NCBI RefSeq assembly: GCF_000971295.1
Contig: NZ_LANJ01000016.1
Coordinates: forward strand, 496,001-560,000
Length of the DNA: 64,000 nt
Reading direction: 5' to 3'
DNA from: Devosia epidermidihirudinis
GTDB taxonomy: Bacteria > Pseudomonadota > Alphaproteobacteria > Rhizobiales > Devosiaceae
Under the pieces are notes generated by a model. It had not been told where the DNA came from, did no database searches, and saw only the letters and a list, made by a program, of their open reading frames with translations. Numbering within the stretch: the first letter of the stretch is position 1; each line of letters starts with the position of its first letter. Below, piece after piece: positions 25,711 through 33,755 of the stretch. Position numbers and translations under genes: made by a program.

Positions 25711-26907
25711 ATGCTTCAGACGGCCCGCATATTCAAATGCCTCACCTTTTGCGCGATGCCCTATGCAGGAGTGGGCTGGCCCCAAAGCTGTGCCAGTATC
25801 CTCGCGGGTTTTTCTGATACGCCTGTTGCGCCGGTGCTGGTCTTGCCGCGCAGCCGACGCCCCTTGGCTGACAATGTCGAGGTCGTCTCGGCGCTGCCCT
25901 GGCCCCGCACAATGTTGCCCTGGCGCATGGTGGCCGATGGTAGTCAGGCGCGGGTGGCGCATCGTTTCACCCGGATGCTGGAACAGGCCGATCCCGAGAC
26001 AACGATCGCCTATTTCTGGCCTGGTGTGCCGCATGATCTTGTCAAACGGGCGAAAGGCCTCGGCATCTTCACCGTGCGCGAGATGATCAACACCGCGCTC
26101 GGCTCTGCCAAGCCCGCGCTCGATGCCGCCTATGAGTGCGTGGGTCTGCCGCCCGCGCATCTGATCACAGACGCGGGGGTCGAGGATGAGAATGCGGAAC
26201 TTACGCTCTACGATCTGGTCTGTGCCTCCAACGCTCCCTGCGAGGCCTCGCTGATCCGGGCCGGTGTGCACCCCGAGCGGATCTTTTCGACCAGCTTCGG
26301 CTGGTCGCCAGAGCGTTATGGCCCCATGGGTATCGCCGAGCCCGAACGGGCGGGGCCCACGGTCCGCTTCCTCTTTGCCGGCTCCATCAGCGTGCGCAAA
26401 GGCGTTCCGACACTGCTCGAGGCATGGACCAAGGTCGTAGGCAGTGCCGAGCTGACCCTGGTGGGCAATGTCGAACCCGCGCTTGAGTCACTGGTTGCCA
26501 ATGCCGTGGCCAGCGGCTCGGTACAACGCCTCCCCTTCACGCCAGACATCGGCGTGCTCTATCGCTCGCACGACGTCTTCGTCTTCCCCACCATCGAGGA
26601 AGGCGGGCCACAGGTGACCATCGAGGCAGGCGGTTGCGGCCTGCCCGTCATCACCACGCCAATGGGCGCCGCCCGTCTGGTCAAGGACGGGGTCAACGGC
26701 ATTATCGTCGAGGCCGGCGCAGCCGACGCTCTGAGCGCGGCCATGTCATCGCTGGTGTCAGACGCGGAGCTGCGCCAGCAATACGCTAAGCGGATCACGC
26801 TGGACGCTCAGGCCTTCACCTATGACAAGCTGGGCGCCGGCCGGGCGCTAGCCTTCGTCGAACGCCTTGGACGGCGCCATTCCCTCGAAGGCGCGCAGCA
26901 TCTCTGA
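25711..26907 (+). CDS. Glycosyltransferase family 4 protein
   Basis: 398 residues with a GT-B C-terminal domain: VRFLFAGSISVRKGVPTLLEA (acceptor/donor hinge), then DVFVFPTIEEGGPQVTIEAG with the E-x7-E nucleotide-sugar motif, then GLPVITTPMG. Begins 6 bp after the ligase-like gene, so co-transcribed. The sugar and acceptor are unknown. There is no other polysaccharide gene nearby, so this is a small or split locus. Confidence 0.88.
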   Translation: MLQTARIFKCLTFCAMPYAGVGWPQSCASILAGFSDTPVAPVLVLPRSRRPLADNVEVVSALPWPRTMLPWRMVADGSQARVAHRFTRMLEQADPETTIAYFWPGVPHDLVKRAKGLGIFTVREMINTALGSAKPALDAAYECVGLPPAHLITDAGVEDENAELTLYDLVCASNAPCEASLIRAGVHPERIFSTSFGWSPERYGPMGIAEPERAGPTVRFLFAGSISVRKGVPTLLEAWTKVVGSAELTLVGNVEPALESLVANAVASGSVQRLPFTPDIGVLYRSHDVFVFPTIEEGGPQVTIEAGGCGLPVITTPMGAARLVKDGVNGIIVEAGAADALSAAMSSLVSDAELRQQYAKRITLDAQAFTYDKLGAGRALAFVERLGRRHSLEGAQHL

Positions 26908-26910
26908 CCA

Positions 26911-27972
26911 TCAGCGCCCGCTCGCGGCCATCCTCTTGGTATAGTCGTCCCGAACCCGCTGGGCCTCTTCGTCATAAAGGAAGGTAAGGAACGCATAGCG
27001 GGTGCCACGTGTCAGCTTTGTGACTTCATGCAGCAGCGAGCAGGAGAACACCACGGCGCTACCGACTTCAGCGCGGTAGGTCCTCGGGCCAAACTCGGGA
27101 AATCCCAGATCACCGCCCTCGTAGTCGCTGTTGAGATTGATGGTCACCGCAAATCGCCGATGCGCCACAGGGGGCGCGGTATTGTCCCGGTGCGCATGGA
27201 AATGGCCACCAGCGGCCGCCTCATAACACCCCACGAGGTACCGTTCGATTCGTGTGGTGCGAAATTGGAACGCCCGGTGGATGATCGGCAGCAGCCGCCG
27301 CACCAGCAAATCCCGGCAATGTTGCACGGTCTGCTCATCGGAGATGTACCAGTCGAGGCGCTTGCGGAATGTGGGATCGAACCGCTCGGCCACCTTGCCC
27401 GCGCTTTCCACCACGCCGATCTCGCGCCCACCCTCTGCCTCATACATGTCGATCAGGCGCGCGCAAAGCCCGGCATCGAACACTCCTGGCAGGATCAGCA
27501 CTGGCGCGTCATGGGCCTGTGGCTTGTGTTTCTGTCGGGCCTCAAGCAAGGGCAAGACATTCGTCGCAATCTGCTCCGCCCCTTTCGCTACCGCGAGGAC
27601 CTGCAGCGCAGGGCTCAGCACGAATACGGTGCATCGGTTTGCAGAGGGACCGCTTGCGCCGTCCACGCCATAGCGTTTGGCCAGGTCGCCGTTCTGGTCC
27701 TGACCAAAGTGCCACCCGGGCCTATTCTCGAAACTCAGTTGTGGCCCAGATCCAGCACTCAGACCGATCACGGTGGCCCCGTCACCTCCAAAGAGATCGC
27801 CCCGGCGCGCGAAGGCGCTCAATGCCTGCTCGGCGTCTGCGCTCGCTGAACGGCCATAAAACAACAGCACGACCTCGCGTCCCGCCAACTCGTCGAGAAC
27901 CACGCGGGCCGCGCCAGCAGACTGCGGAACCGAGAACCAAGGCGCCGGATCTCCAACCTCAAGGGTCGACAT
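26911..27972 (-). CDS. Redoxin domain fused to a 2OG-Fe(II) prolyl-4-hydroxylase-like domain
   Basis: 353 residues from the ATG at 27970-27972, preceded by GAGGT; an ORF extension to 28059 is rejected. Residues 1-145 resemble AhpC/TSA (GDPAPWFSVPQ, VVLLFYG) but read FYGRSASADAEQ where the peroxidatic Cys belongs. Residues 155-353 form a double-stranded beta-helix dioxygenase with H261-x-D263 (HAHRDN), distal H315 (LLHEV) and R325 for 2-oxoglutarate. Probably an Fe(II)/2OG hydroxylase with a structural redoxin module. Convergent with the GT4 gene, 3 bp apart. Confidence 0.82.
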   Translation of the reverse strand: MSTLEVGDPAPWFSVPQSAGAARVVLDELAGREVVLLFYGRSASADAEQALSAFARRGDLFGGDGATVIGLSAGSGPQLSFENRPGWHFGQDQNGDLAKRYGVDGASGPSANRCTVFVLSPALQVLAVAKGAEQIATNVLPLLEARQKHKPQAHDAPVLILPGVFDAGLCARLIDMYEAEGGREIGVVESAGKVAERFDPTFRKRLDWYISDEQTVQHCRDLLVRRLLPIIHRAFQFRTTRIERYLVGCYEAAAGGHFHAHRDNTAPPVAHRRFAVTINLNSDYEGGDLGFPEFGPRTYRAEVGSAVVFSCSLLHEVTKLTRGTRYAFLTFLYDEEAQRVRDDYTKRMAASGR

Positions 27973-28475
27973 CGCTACCTCATTGTGGGTCGCCCAACGC
28001 TCGAACCGCCAACATGCGCCGCAAACGCACCGACCAATTGTGTCCGTGCTTCGCCACATTTCATGCCTCTTTCGACGGGCCTCTCAGACTTACAAAGCGT
28101 AGGGTCATCCGCAATCAGCGAAAATATAGCTCAACAGCAACACGATAGATCAAAGGGGTTATATCGACGCGGACTCAGTAGTCCTTTTGAGCTATAGCGC
28201 CCCGGTTCTGTGGGGGTCTCCGCCCATAGTGTTGCTGATCGGTCACATATGTCGCTATGTCCCCGAAATTCATGCGGCGCTAAGAAAATAATCGAGGGAC
28301 GTACATCTGACAGGACATCTGCTTAATTATGGTGCCTCAGTTGTTTGCCGTTCTGGTATTTTGGAGCGCGCTCAATTGCGGCGGAATTGAGCGGGTTTGT
28401 CCGTTATTTAGCCACTCGACAGCCCAATTTGATGGTCAAACCCCATCCGGTGTTAACCATCAAAAGGAACATCAA
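27973..28475. other. Intergenic region upstream of the RTX protein gene
   Basis: 503 bp, AT-richer than its surroundings, with no gene seen. It holds a short hairpin GGACT/AGTCC followed by TTTT (28170-28187) and a strong inverted repeat at 28369-28393. It should include promoters for both divergent genes. Confidence 0.5.
28369..28393. promoter_or_regulatory. Inverted repeat upstream of the RTX protein gene
   Basis: Arms CGCTCAATT and AATTGAGCG are perfect inverted repeats around a 7-nt spacer, about 85 bp upstream of the start. It may be a regulator binding site or a leader hairpin. Confidence 0.35.
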
Positions 28476-30281
28476 ATGGCAGGTTGGCCAGATGCAACAA
28501 ACACTGGCGTGCCGGATGGCGTCGTCCTCACCAAGTCCGGTTCGATCACCATCACCAAGCCAGGGACGGTGATCGATGCCCTCGATATCCAGGGCACCAT
28601 CAACATCCAGGCGAACAACGTCACCATCAAGAACAGCAAGGTGACCTCGAGCGACTTCGCCGTGATCCGCATTGCGCCCGGCGTCACCGGTACCGTCATT
28701 CAAAACAATGACATCAACGGCAAGGATTCCGGCGGGCAGGGCATTTTCGGCCAGGGGACGTTTATCGGCAATGACATTTCCGGCGTGGGTGACGGCATCA
28801 ACGTGACCGGCGACAAGGTGTTGATCCAGGATAACTACATCCACGATCTCGGTGGGCCGGCGAGTTCCCACTATGACGGCATCCAGATCGATGGTGGCGT
28901 CTCCGACATCCGGATCGAGCACAATACGGTTATCAATCATCACGATCAGACGTCAGCTGTGATGATCGACGACTATTTTGGCCGCACCTCGAACGTGGTC
29001 GTCAACAACAACCTCCTCACCGGTGGTGGCTACACCATCTATGTCACCGGCCTTGATGGGCACGGGACAGACAATGTCACCGTCACCAACAACCACATGG
29101 GCAAGGGGACGTATGGCTACACCTACTTCGCCGCCGCCAACCCGGTCTATTCGGGGAATGTGAACGATGGGGCGGCTCTGGCAGCCCAGTTGGGCAATCA
29201 GGGGCCGAATACAGGCACACCGCCCACCGAGTTGCCAACAACACCTCCACCTGGGTCAACTACGGCCACTGATGGGGCGGATCGATTGACCGGTGATGAC
29301 AAGGACAACGTCATCGACGGCAAGGGTGGCAACGACATCATCGATGGCCGTGGCGGCAACGACACCATTATCGGTGGAGCCGGCTTTGACACCATGACCG
29401 GCGGTGCGGGCAACGATATCTTCGTGTTCCGCAGTGCCAGCGAGATCGGCAACAAGCCGGGCGCGCGTGATATCATCACTGACTTTACGCCCGGTCAGGA
29501 CAAGATCGACCTTTCGGCGATCGATGCTAACACCAAGCTTGCCGGCAATCAGGAGTTCAGCTTCATCGCCGCCAATAATGGCAGCTTCACCAAGACCCCT
29601 GGTGAGCTGGCCTGGCACACTGAGTCCGGTAAGACCATCGTGCAGGGCGACATTGATGGTGACGGCATCCACGACTTCGAAATCGAACTCAAGGGTGTGC
29701 TGAACCTCAAGGCCAGCGACTTCATCGGCGTTGGGTCTGGGTCGGGTGGCAAGCCATCGGTGCCAGACACCTCGGTCCCACCAACCGATACGCTGCTCAA
29801 GATCACCGGGACTTCCGGTGCTGACAAGCTCGTGGGCACGGCGGCCAATGAGTATCTCGATGGTCAGGCTGGTAACGACACCCTCAACGGTGGCGGCGGC
29901 AACGACGTGCTCTATGGCGGCCTTGGTCGGGATGTCATGACCGGGGGTGCCGGCAATGACGTGTTCCTGTTCAAATCCGTTGCCGAAATGGGCACCAATG
30001 GGGCTACCCGTGACATCATCACTGATTTCACGCGCGGCCAGGACAAGATCGATCTGTCCGCCATCGACGCCAATACCAAGCTCTCGGGCGATCAAGCGTT
30101 CAGCTTCCTGGCTGGTGACAATCAGGCCTTCACCAAGACGGCGGGTGAGCTGGCGTGGCACTACGAAGCCGCCCAGAACCGCACCATCGTTCAGGGTGAC
30201 ATTAATGGCGATGGCATCCACGACTTTGAAATCCAGCTGACCGGCCGCGTCCCGCTGACCGCCGGCGATTTCATTCTCTAA
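28476..30281 (+). CDS. Secreted beta-helix protein with duplicated RTX calcium-binding modules
   Basis: 601 residues from the ATG at 28476, preceded by AAAGGA; the upstream in-frame ATG at 28329 has no support. Residues 1-240 are PbH1-type right-handed beta-helix repeats (VTIKNSKV, TVIQNNDINGKD, VLIQDNYIHDLGG), as in pectate-lyase-fold proteins. A Pro/Thr linker leads to two RTX modules (about 265-418 and 445-601), each with GGxGNDxxxG nonapeptides and a serralysin-C-like tail (RDIITDF, GQDKIDLSAIDANTKL). No Sec signal, as expected for type I secretion. No T1SS genes occur in the window. Confidence 0.85.
   Translation: MAGWPDATNTGVPDGVVLTKSGSITITKPGTVIDALDIQGTINIQANNVTIKNSKVTSSDFAVIRIAPGVTGTVIQNNDINGKDSGGQGIFGQGTFIGNDISGVGDGINVTGDKVLIQDNYIHDLGGPASSHYDGIQIDGGVSDIRIEHNTVINHHDQTSAVMIDDYFGRTSNVVVNNNLLTGGGYTIYVTGLDGHGTDNVTVTNNHMGKGTYGYTYFAAANPVYSGNVNDGAALAAQLGNQGPNTGTPPTELPTTPPPGSTTATDGADRLTGDDKDNVIDGKGGNDIIDGRGGNDTIIGGAGFDTMTGGAGNDIFVFRSASEIGNKPGARDIITDFTPGQDKIDLSAIDANTKLAGNQEFSFIAANNGSFTKTPGELAWHTESGKTIVQGDIDGDGIHDFEIELKGVLNLKASDFIGVGSGSGGKPSVPDTSVPPTDTLLKITGTSGADKLVGTAANEYLDGQAGNDTLNGGGGNDVLYGGLGRDVMTGGAGNDVFLFKSVAEMGTNGATRDIITDFTRGQDKIDLSAIDANTKLSGDQAFSFLAGDNQAFTKTAGELAWHYEAAQNRTIVQGDINGDGIHDFEIQLTGRVPLTAGDFIL
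29269..30281. repeat. Internal tandem duplication of the RTX/M10-C-like module
   Basis: Two copies, about 29269-29730 and 29811-30281, encode nearly matching proteins: both contain RDIITDFT, GQDKIDLSAIDANTKL, GELAWH, TIVQGDI and GDGIHDFEI in the same order. The linker between them is rich in Gly, Ser, Pro and Thr. Confidence 0.75.
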
Positions 30282-30721
30282 CAAACCTCAGGCCGGTGGC
30301 AGCAATGCCTCCGGCCTATCGCTCTCGTGGTGCGTGGGCAGGGTCCCACTGCGTAGAATCACAGCTGCGCCGTTTCGTGCGGCACCCGTTTGGCAGAACT
30401 CATTTCGCGTCAGATGTGTTGGGATAAGAATAATCTTGCGAATGTAAAGTCATTTAAATTCAGCGGGTTGTAATAATTCTACTGAATTTATAGACACTAT
30501 CCATCGCCCGATGGACACACAGATGACGCTCGCTTCACCGCTATGGGACGCCCCGGCTCAGATGGCGAAGACCGCGCTGGGGCTACCGCCGCCCGTTCTC
30601 GGCAAGCGCAGCCATCTCGATCAAGATTTTCATCCCATTCGACAGTGAACCAAGCCGTCCGGCGGGGCGCTTTGCGCTGCACGCTTCCCTGTTCGGATAG
30701 CCCATCCCATGAAAGAGACGC
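30282..30721. other. Intergenic region after the RTX protein gene
   Basis: 440 bp with no convincing gene. It contains a hairpin after the RTX stop (AGGCCGG with CCGGCCT, 30290-30317, with inner GGCA/TGCC pairing and no T-run), then an AT-rich stretch with an inverted repeat TAAATTCAG/CTGAATTTA (30455-30490), then a GC-rich leader before the binding-protein gene. Confidence 0.5.
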
Positions 30722-31543
30722 ATGATGAATAGACGCGACATCTTTGGAGCCGTTGCACTCGGTGCAGGCCTCGGCATTGCTAGCCAGGTTGCGGCCCAGG
30801 CGCCCGCAGCGGCCGATATTCCGGCCAACAACTCACGTTTGGCGAAAATCCTGGAACGCGGCGTATTGCGTGTCGGCACGACAGGCGATTTCAACCCCAT
30901 GTCGTTCCGCGACACCGCGACCAACAGCTATCAGGGTTATGATATTGAGGCCGTGACGGCTCTAGCGGCGGACCTCAAGGTCGAGATTGAATGGGTGTCG
31001 GCAGAGTGGGCAACCATCACCACAGGCATTGCCGCTGATCGGTTCGACATTTTCTCGGGTGCGTCTGTCAGCGTTGCGCGCGCACGCGTTGCCGCCTTCT
31101 CAATCCCCTATACTGAGGCAGGTACCGTGCCGCTTGGCTTGGCTTCCGCCGCAGACCGCTTCAATAGCTGGGCCGCCATCAATGAGGCGGGCGTTCGTGT
31201 TGCCGTCAGCCAAGGCACCGTTTTCGAAGATCAGGCGCGCCAGCATTTCCCGAACACAACCATTCAGGCCGTGCAGTCCCCTGCGACGGGTTTCCAGGAG
31301 GTGCTGTCTGGCCGCGCTGACGTGACCATCACCTCCAATGTCGAAGCTGCAACACTGGTCGCCAAATATCCGGAATTGAAGGTTCTGGTGCCGAGCGCCG
31401 AGCAGCGCAACAAGCGCCCTTTTGCCTATGTCGTCGATCAGAACGATCCTGTGTGGCTGAACTTCATCAACACCTGGGTATCCCTGCGCCGCATCGAGGG
31501 TTTCTACGCCGCGCTCGACGCGAAGTGGCTCGGTAAGGCCTGA
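30722..31543 (+). CDS. Amino-acid-type ABC transporter periplasmic binding protein (SBP_bac_3)
   Basis: 273 residues. The N-terminus MNRRDIFGAVALGAG has a twin-arginine-like pair and is followed by a hydrophobic stretch ending AQA, so Tat or Sec export is possible. The mature part shows the family signature ILERGVLRVGTTGDFNPMSF and YDIEAVTALAADL. It would bind an amino acid or related small nitrogenous solute. Starts a four-gene operon with gaps of 2, 2 and -4 bp. Confidence 0.88.
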   Translation: MMNRRDIFGAVALGAGLGIASQVAAQAPAAADIPANNSRLAKILERGVLRVGTTGDFNPMSFRDTATNSYQGYDIEAVTALAADLKVEIEWVSAEWATITTGIAADRFDIFSGASVSVARARVAAFSIPYTEAGTVPLGLASAADRFNSWAAINEAGVRVAVSQGTVFEDQARQHFPNTTIQAVQSPATGFQEVLSGRADVTITSNVEAATLVAKYPELKVLVPSAEQRNKRPFAYVVDQNDPVWLNFINTWVSLRRIEGFYAALDAKWLGKA

Positions 31544-31545
31544 GC

Positions 31546-32328
31546 ATGACGCGAGCCAAGACCAGGGCAAGCCGTGTGCTTGCCCTGTCAGCTGCCGTTA
31601 TCCTCGGACTCATGGTGAGCGGCTGCACCAGCACCAACTACACGTGGAGCTGGTACATCCTGTCTCCGTTTGATGTGCGTGGTCAGCAGAATCTGTGGTT
31701 CTTGCTGGCGGGCTTTGGCACGACGGTCGGCCTTTCGGTCGCCGCGTCGTTGATCTCCATGGCCCTGGGGATCGGCATTGCGCTGTTGAGTTTTGCACGC
31801 TGGCGCTCGCTACGACTGGCGGCGCGCAGCTATGTGGAAGTCTTCCGGGCCATTCCGATTCTGGTCTTCATCCTGTGGGTGTTTTATGGCCTGCCGATCC
31901 TGACCGGCGTGCAGTTTGACGTCCTGACCACCGGCCTCGTGTGCCTGGCGATATCGGATTCTGCTTTCACTTCGGAGATCTTCCGCAGCGGCCTTCAATC
32001 GCTCGACAAGGGGCAGCCAGAAGCTGCCCGCAGTCTGGGGCTGGGACCGGTGCGCACCATGCGTCTGGTGGTCCTGCCGCAGGTTATCCGAGCAATCCTG
32101 CCGGCCCTGGGAAACCAGTTTGTCTATGTGCTCAAAATGTCGTCGTTGGTATCGGTGATTGGCCTGCAGGAGTTGACGCGTCGGGCCAATGAGCTGACGC
32201 TCGTCGAATATCGCCCGCTGGAAATCTACACCTTCCTCGTCGCCGAATACCTCGTGCTGATCCTGATCATTTCCTGGCTGGTGCGTCGCCTTGAAGTGAA
32301 ACTGCGCCTGCGCACGAACGGGCGCTGA
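31546..32328 (+). CDS. Amino-acid-type ABC transporter permease (HisMQ family)
   Basis: 260 residues, about five membrane segments, and the HisM/GlnP loop PEAARSLGLGPVRTMRLVVLPQ. The first hydrophobic segment (VLALSAAVILGLMVSGC) looks lipobox-like but is better read as a membrane anchor. No ATP-binding subunit is encoded in this operon, which is unusual, so it must borrow one from elsewhere. Confidence 0.88.
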   Translation: MTRAKTRASRVLALSAAVILGLMVSGCTSTNYTWSWYILSPFDVRGQQNLWFLLAGFGTTVGLSVAASLISMALGIGIALLSFARWRSLRLAARSYVEVFRAIPILVFILWVFYGLPILTGVQFDVLTTGLVCLAISDSAFTSEIFRSGLQSLDKGQPEAARSLGLGPVRTMRLVVLPQVIRAILPALGNQFVYVLKMSSLVSVIGLQELTRRANELTLVEYRPLEIYTFLVAEYLVLILIISWLVRRLEVKLRLRTNGR

Positions 32329-32330
32329 CC

Positions 32331-32987
32331 ATGAGTACAAATCTGCGCCTGCACGCTACGCCCGGCAGTCTCTACTCCGCCAAGGTCCGCATCGCCCTGT
32401 TGCACAAGGGGTTGCATTGGGAAGAGGTCGCGCCGGACGGCGGCTATCGTAGCGATGCCTACCGATCGCTTGTGCCACAAGGTTCGGTGCCTGCGCTGGA
32501 AGTTGATGGCGCTCTGATCGTGGATTCCGAAGCGATCGTCGAATACCTCGAGGAAGCCTATCCGGCTCAGCCCTTGCTGCCATCCGTCCCCCTCCAACGA
32601 GCCCAAATCCGCTCACTCTCGCGCTATCACGATACGGCGTTTGAGCCCGCAGTCCGCGCGCTTTTTCCATCAATTGGTGAAGGCAGGCGTCCTGCCGACG
32701 ATCTGGTCGAGCGCATCAATACTCGCCTTGCTATTCTGGGCCGCATTGCTCAGCCGTCGCCGCTGCTCGGTGGAGCAGAGCTGTCTATGGCTGATCTCGG
32801 ATATCCCGTCAGCTTTGCCTCAATCGACATTATTGCTGCCGCGACGAGGGCGGCACTTGTTTGGCCGGACCCTATCCGGCGCTATCAGCAATCGCTTGAT
32901 CAGGTGCCTGCGGTGGCAGCAGTTCTCGCGCCTTATCGTGCCATCACAACACAATGGGCGGCGGCAGCCCTTGGATCCCAAACATGA
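32331..32987 (+). CDS. Glutathione S-transferase family protein
   Basis: 218 residues. An N-terminal thioredoxin-fold domain (LHATPGSLYSAKVRIALLHKGL, with the Ser/Tyr region for thiol activation, and VDSEAIVEYLEE for gamma-glutamyl binding) precedes an all-helical C-terminal domain. Operon position between an ABC permease and a creatininase-family hydrolase suggests a catabolic rather than detoxification role (inference). Confidence 0.85.
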   Translation: MSTNLRLHATPGSLYSAKVRIALLHKGLHWEEVAPDGGYRSDAYRSLVPQGSVPALEVDGALIVDSEAIVEYLEEAYPAQPLLPSVPLQRAQIRSLSRYHDTAFEPAVRALFPSIGEGRRPADDLVERINTRLAILGRIAQPSPLLGGAELSMADLGYPVSFASIDIIAAATRAALVWPDPIRRYQQSLDQVPAVAAVLAPYRAITTQWAAAALGSQT

Positions 32988-33712
32988 GACTGGACCTGAG
33001 CACCTGGGAGGAGATCGACGCTTATCTTCTGAAGTCAAAGGCAGTGATCCTGCCTGTTGGCTCCACCGAGCAGCATGGTCCTCTCGGGATCATCGGCACG
33101 GATACGCTATGCGCAGAGGCGGTGGCGCAGAGGGCCGGAGCGATCAGTGGCGGGCTGGTGTTGCCGGTGCTGGCCTATACGCCTGCCCCCTTCAATATGG
33201 GGTTTGCCGGCACGATCTCGGTCACTGAACCTGTGTTCGCCGCATTGGTTACCGAAATCCTTGCAGCGCTTGCCCATCACGGGTTCAGGCAGGTCTACGT
33301 GCTCAACGGTCATGGCGCCAATCTTGAGCCGCTGCGACGTGTCGCTGCTGCGCAAAGCGCCCTCGACATTCACATTCGATCCTGGTGGGACTTCCAGTCA
33401 GTGCGTTCCCTGCGCGACGCGCTGTACGGCTCATGGGAGGGCATGCATGCAACACCGTCCGAAGTCGCCATTACTCAACACACCCACCGCATCGTTGATC
33501 ACCCGGCGATCCCGGCTCCCGAACCGCTGACAGCTGAGTTCATTGTCGCCCATGCAGGCGACCGCCACGGCCCGCCCGATGAGCACCGCCGGCAATTCCC
33601 TGATGGGCGCGTTGGTTCCCATTCGGGCCTCGCGCGGCCTGAGCATGGTGAGCAGCTGCTGACATTGGCCAGCCAAGCGTGTGCAGACGAGTTCGCTGGC
33701 TTGTGGGCGTAG
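32984..33712 (+). CDS. Creatininase-family amidohydrolase
   Basis: 242 residues from the ATG at 32984, which overlaps the GST stop (ATGA). Metal-binding motif GSTEQHGPLGIIGTDTL (Glu, His, Asp) and LNGHGAN are diagnostic of the creatininase/formamidase family; the later canonical HAGE segment here reads HATPSEVA. Members open cyclic amides (creatinine) or hydrolyse formamides. The substrate is probably taken up by the upstream ABC genes. Confidence 0.87.
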   Translation: MRLDLSTWEEIDAYLLKSKAVILPVGSTEQHGPLGIIGTDTLCAEAVAQRAGAISGGLVLPVLAYTPAPFNMGFAGTISVTEPVFAALVTEILAALAHHGFRQVYVLNGHGANLEPLRRVAAAQSALDIHIRSWWDFQSVRSLRDALYGSWEGMHATPSEVAITQHTHRIVDHPAIPAPEPLTAEFIVAHAGDRHGPPDEHRRQFPDGRVGSHSGLARPEHGEQLLTLASQACADEFAGLWA

Positions 33713-33720
33713 AAATGAAA

Positions 33721-33745
33721 ACGGCGGGCTTGCGCCCGCCGTTCG
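33721..33745. terminator. Bidirectional terminator between the creatininase and sugar dehydrogenase genes
   Basis: A perfect 9-bp stem ACGGCGGGC/GCCCGCCGT with a TTG loop. On the minus strand it is followed by TTTTCATTTC. The flanking genes converge on it. Confidence 0.65.
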
Positions 33746-33755
33746 AGACCTGAGC

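Noticed and set aside
31546..31640. Permease read as a lipoprotein because of the VSGC segment
   Set aside because: The rest of the protein is a standard HisMQ permease; the cysteine lies at the end of the first hydrophobic segment, probably by chance.
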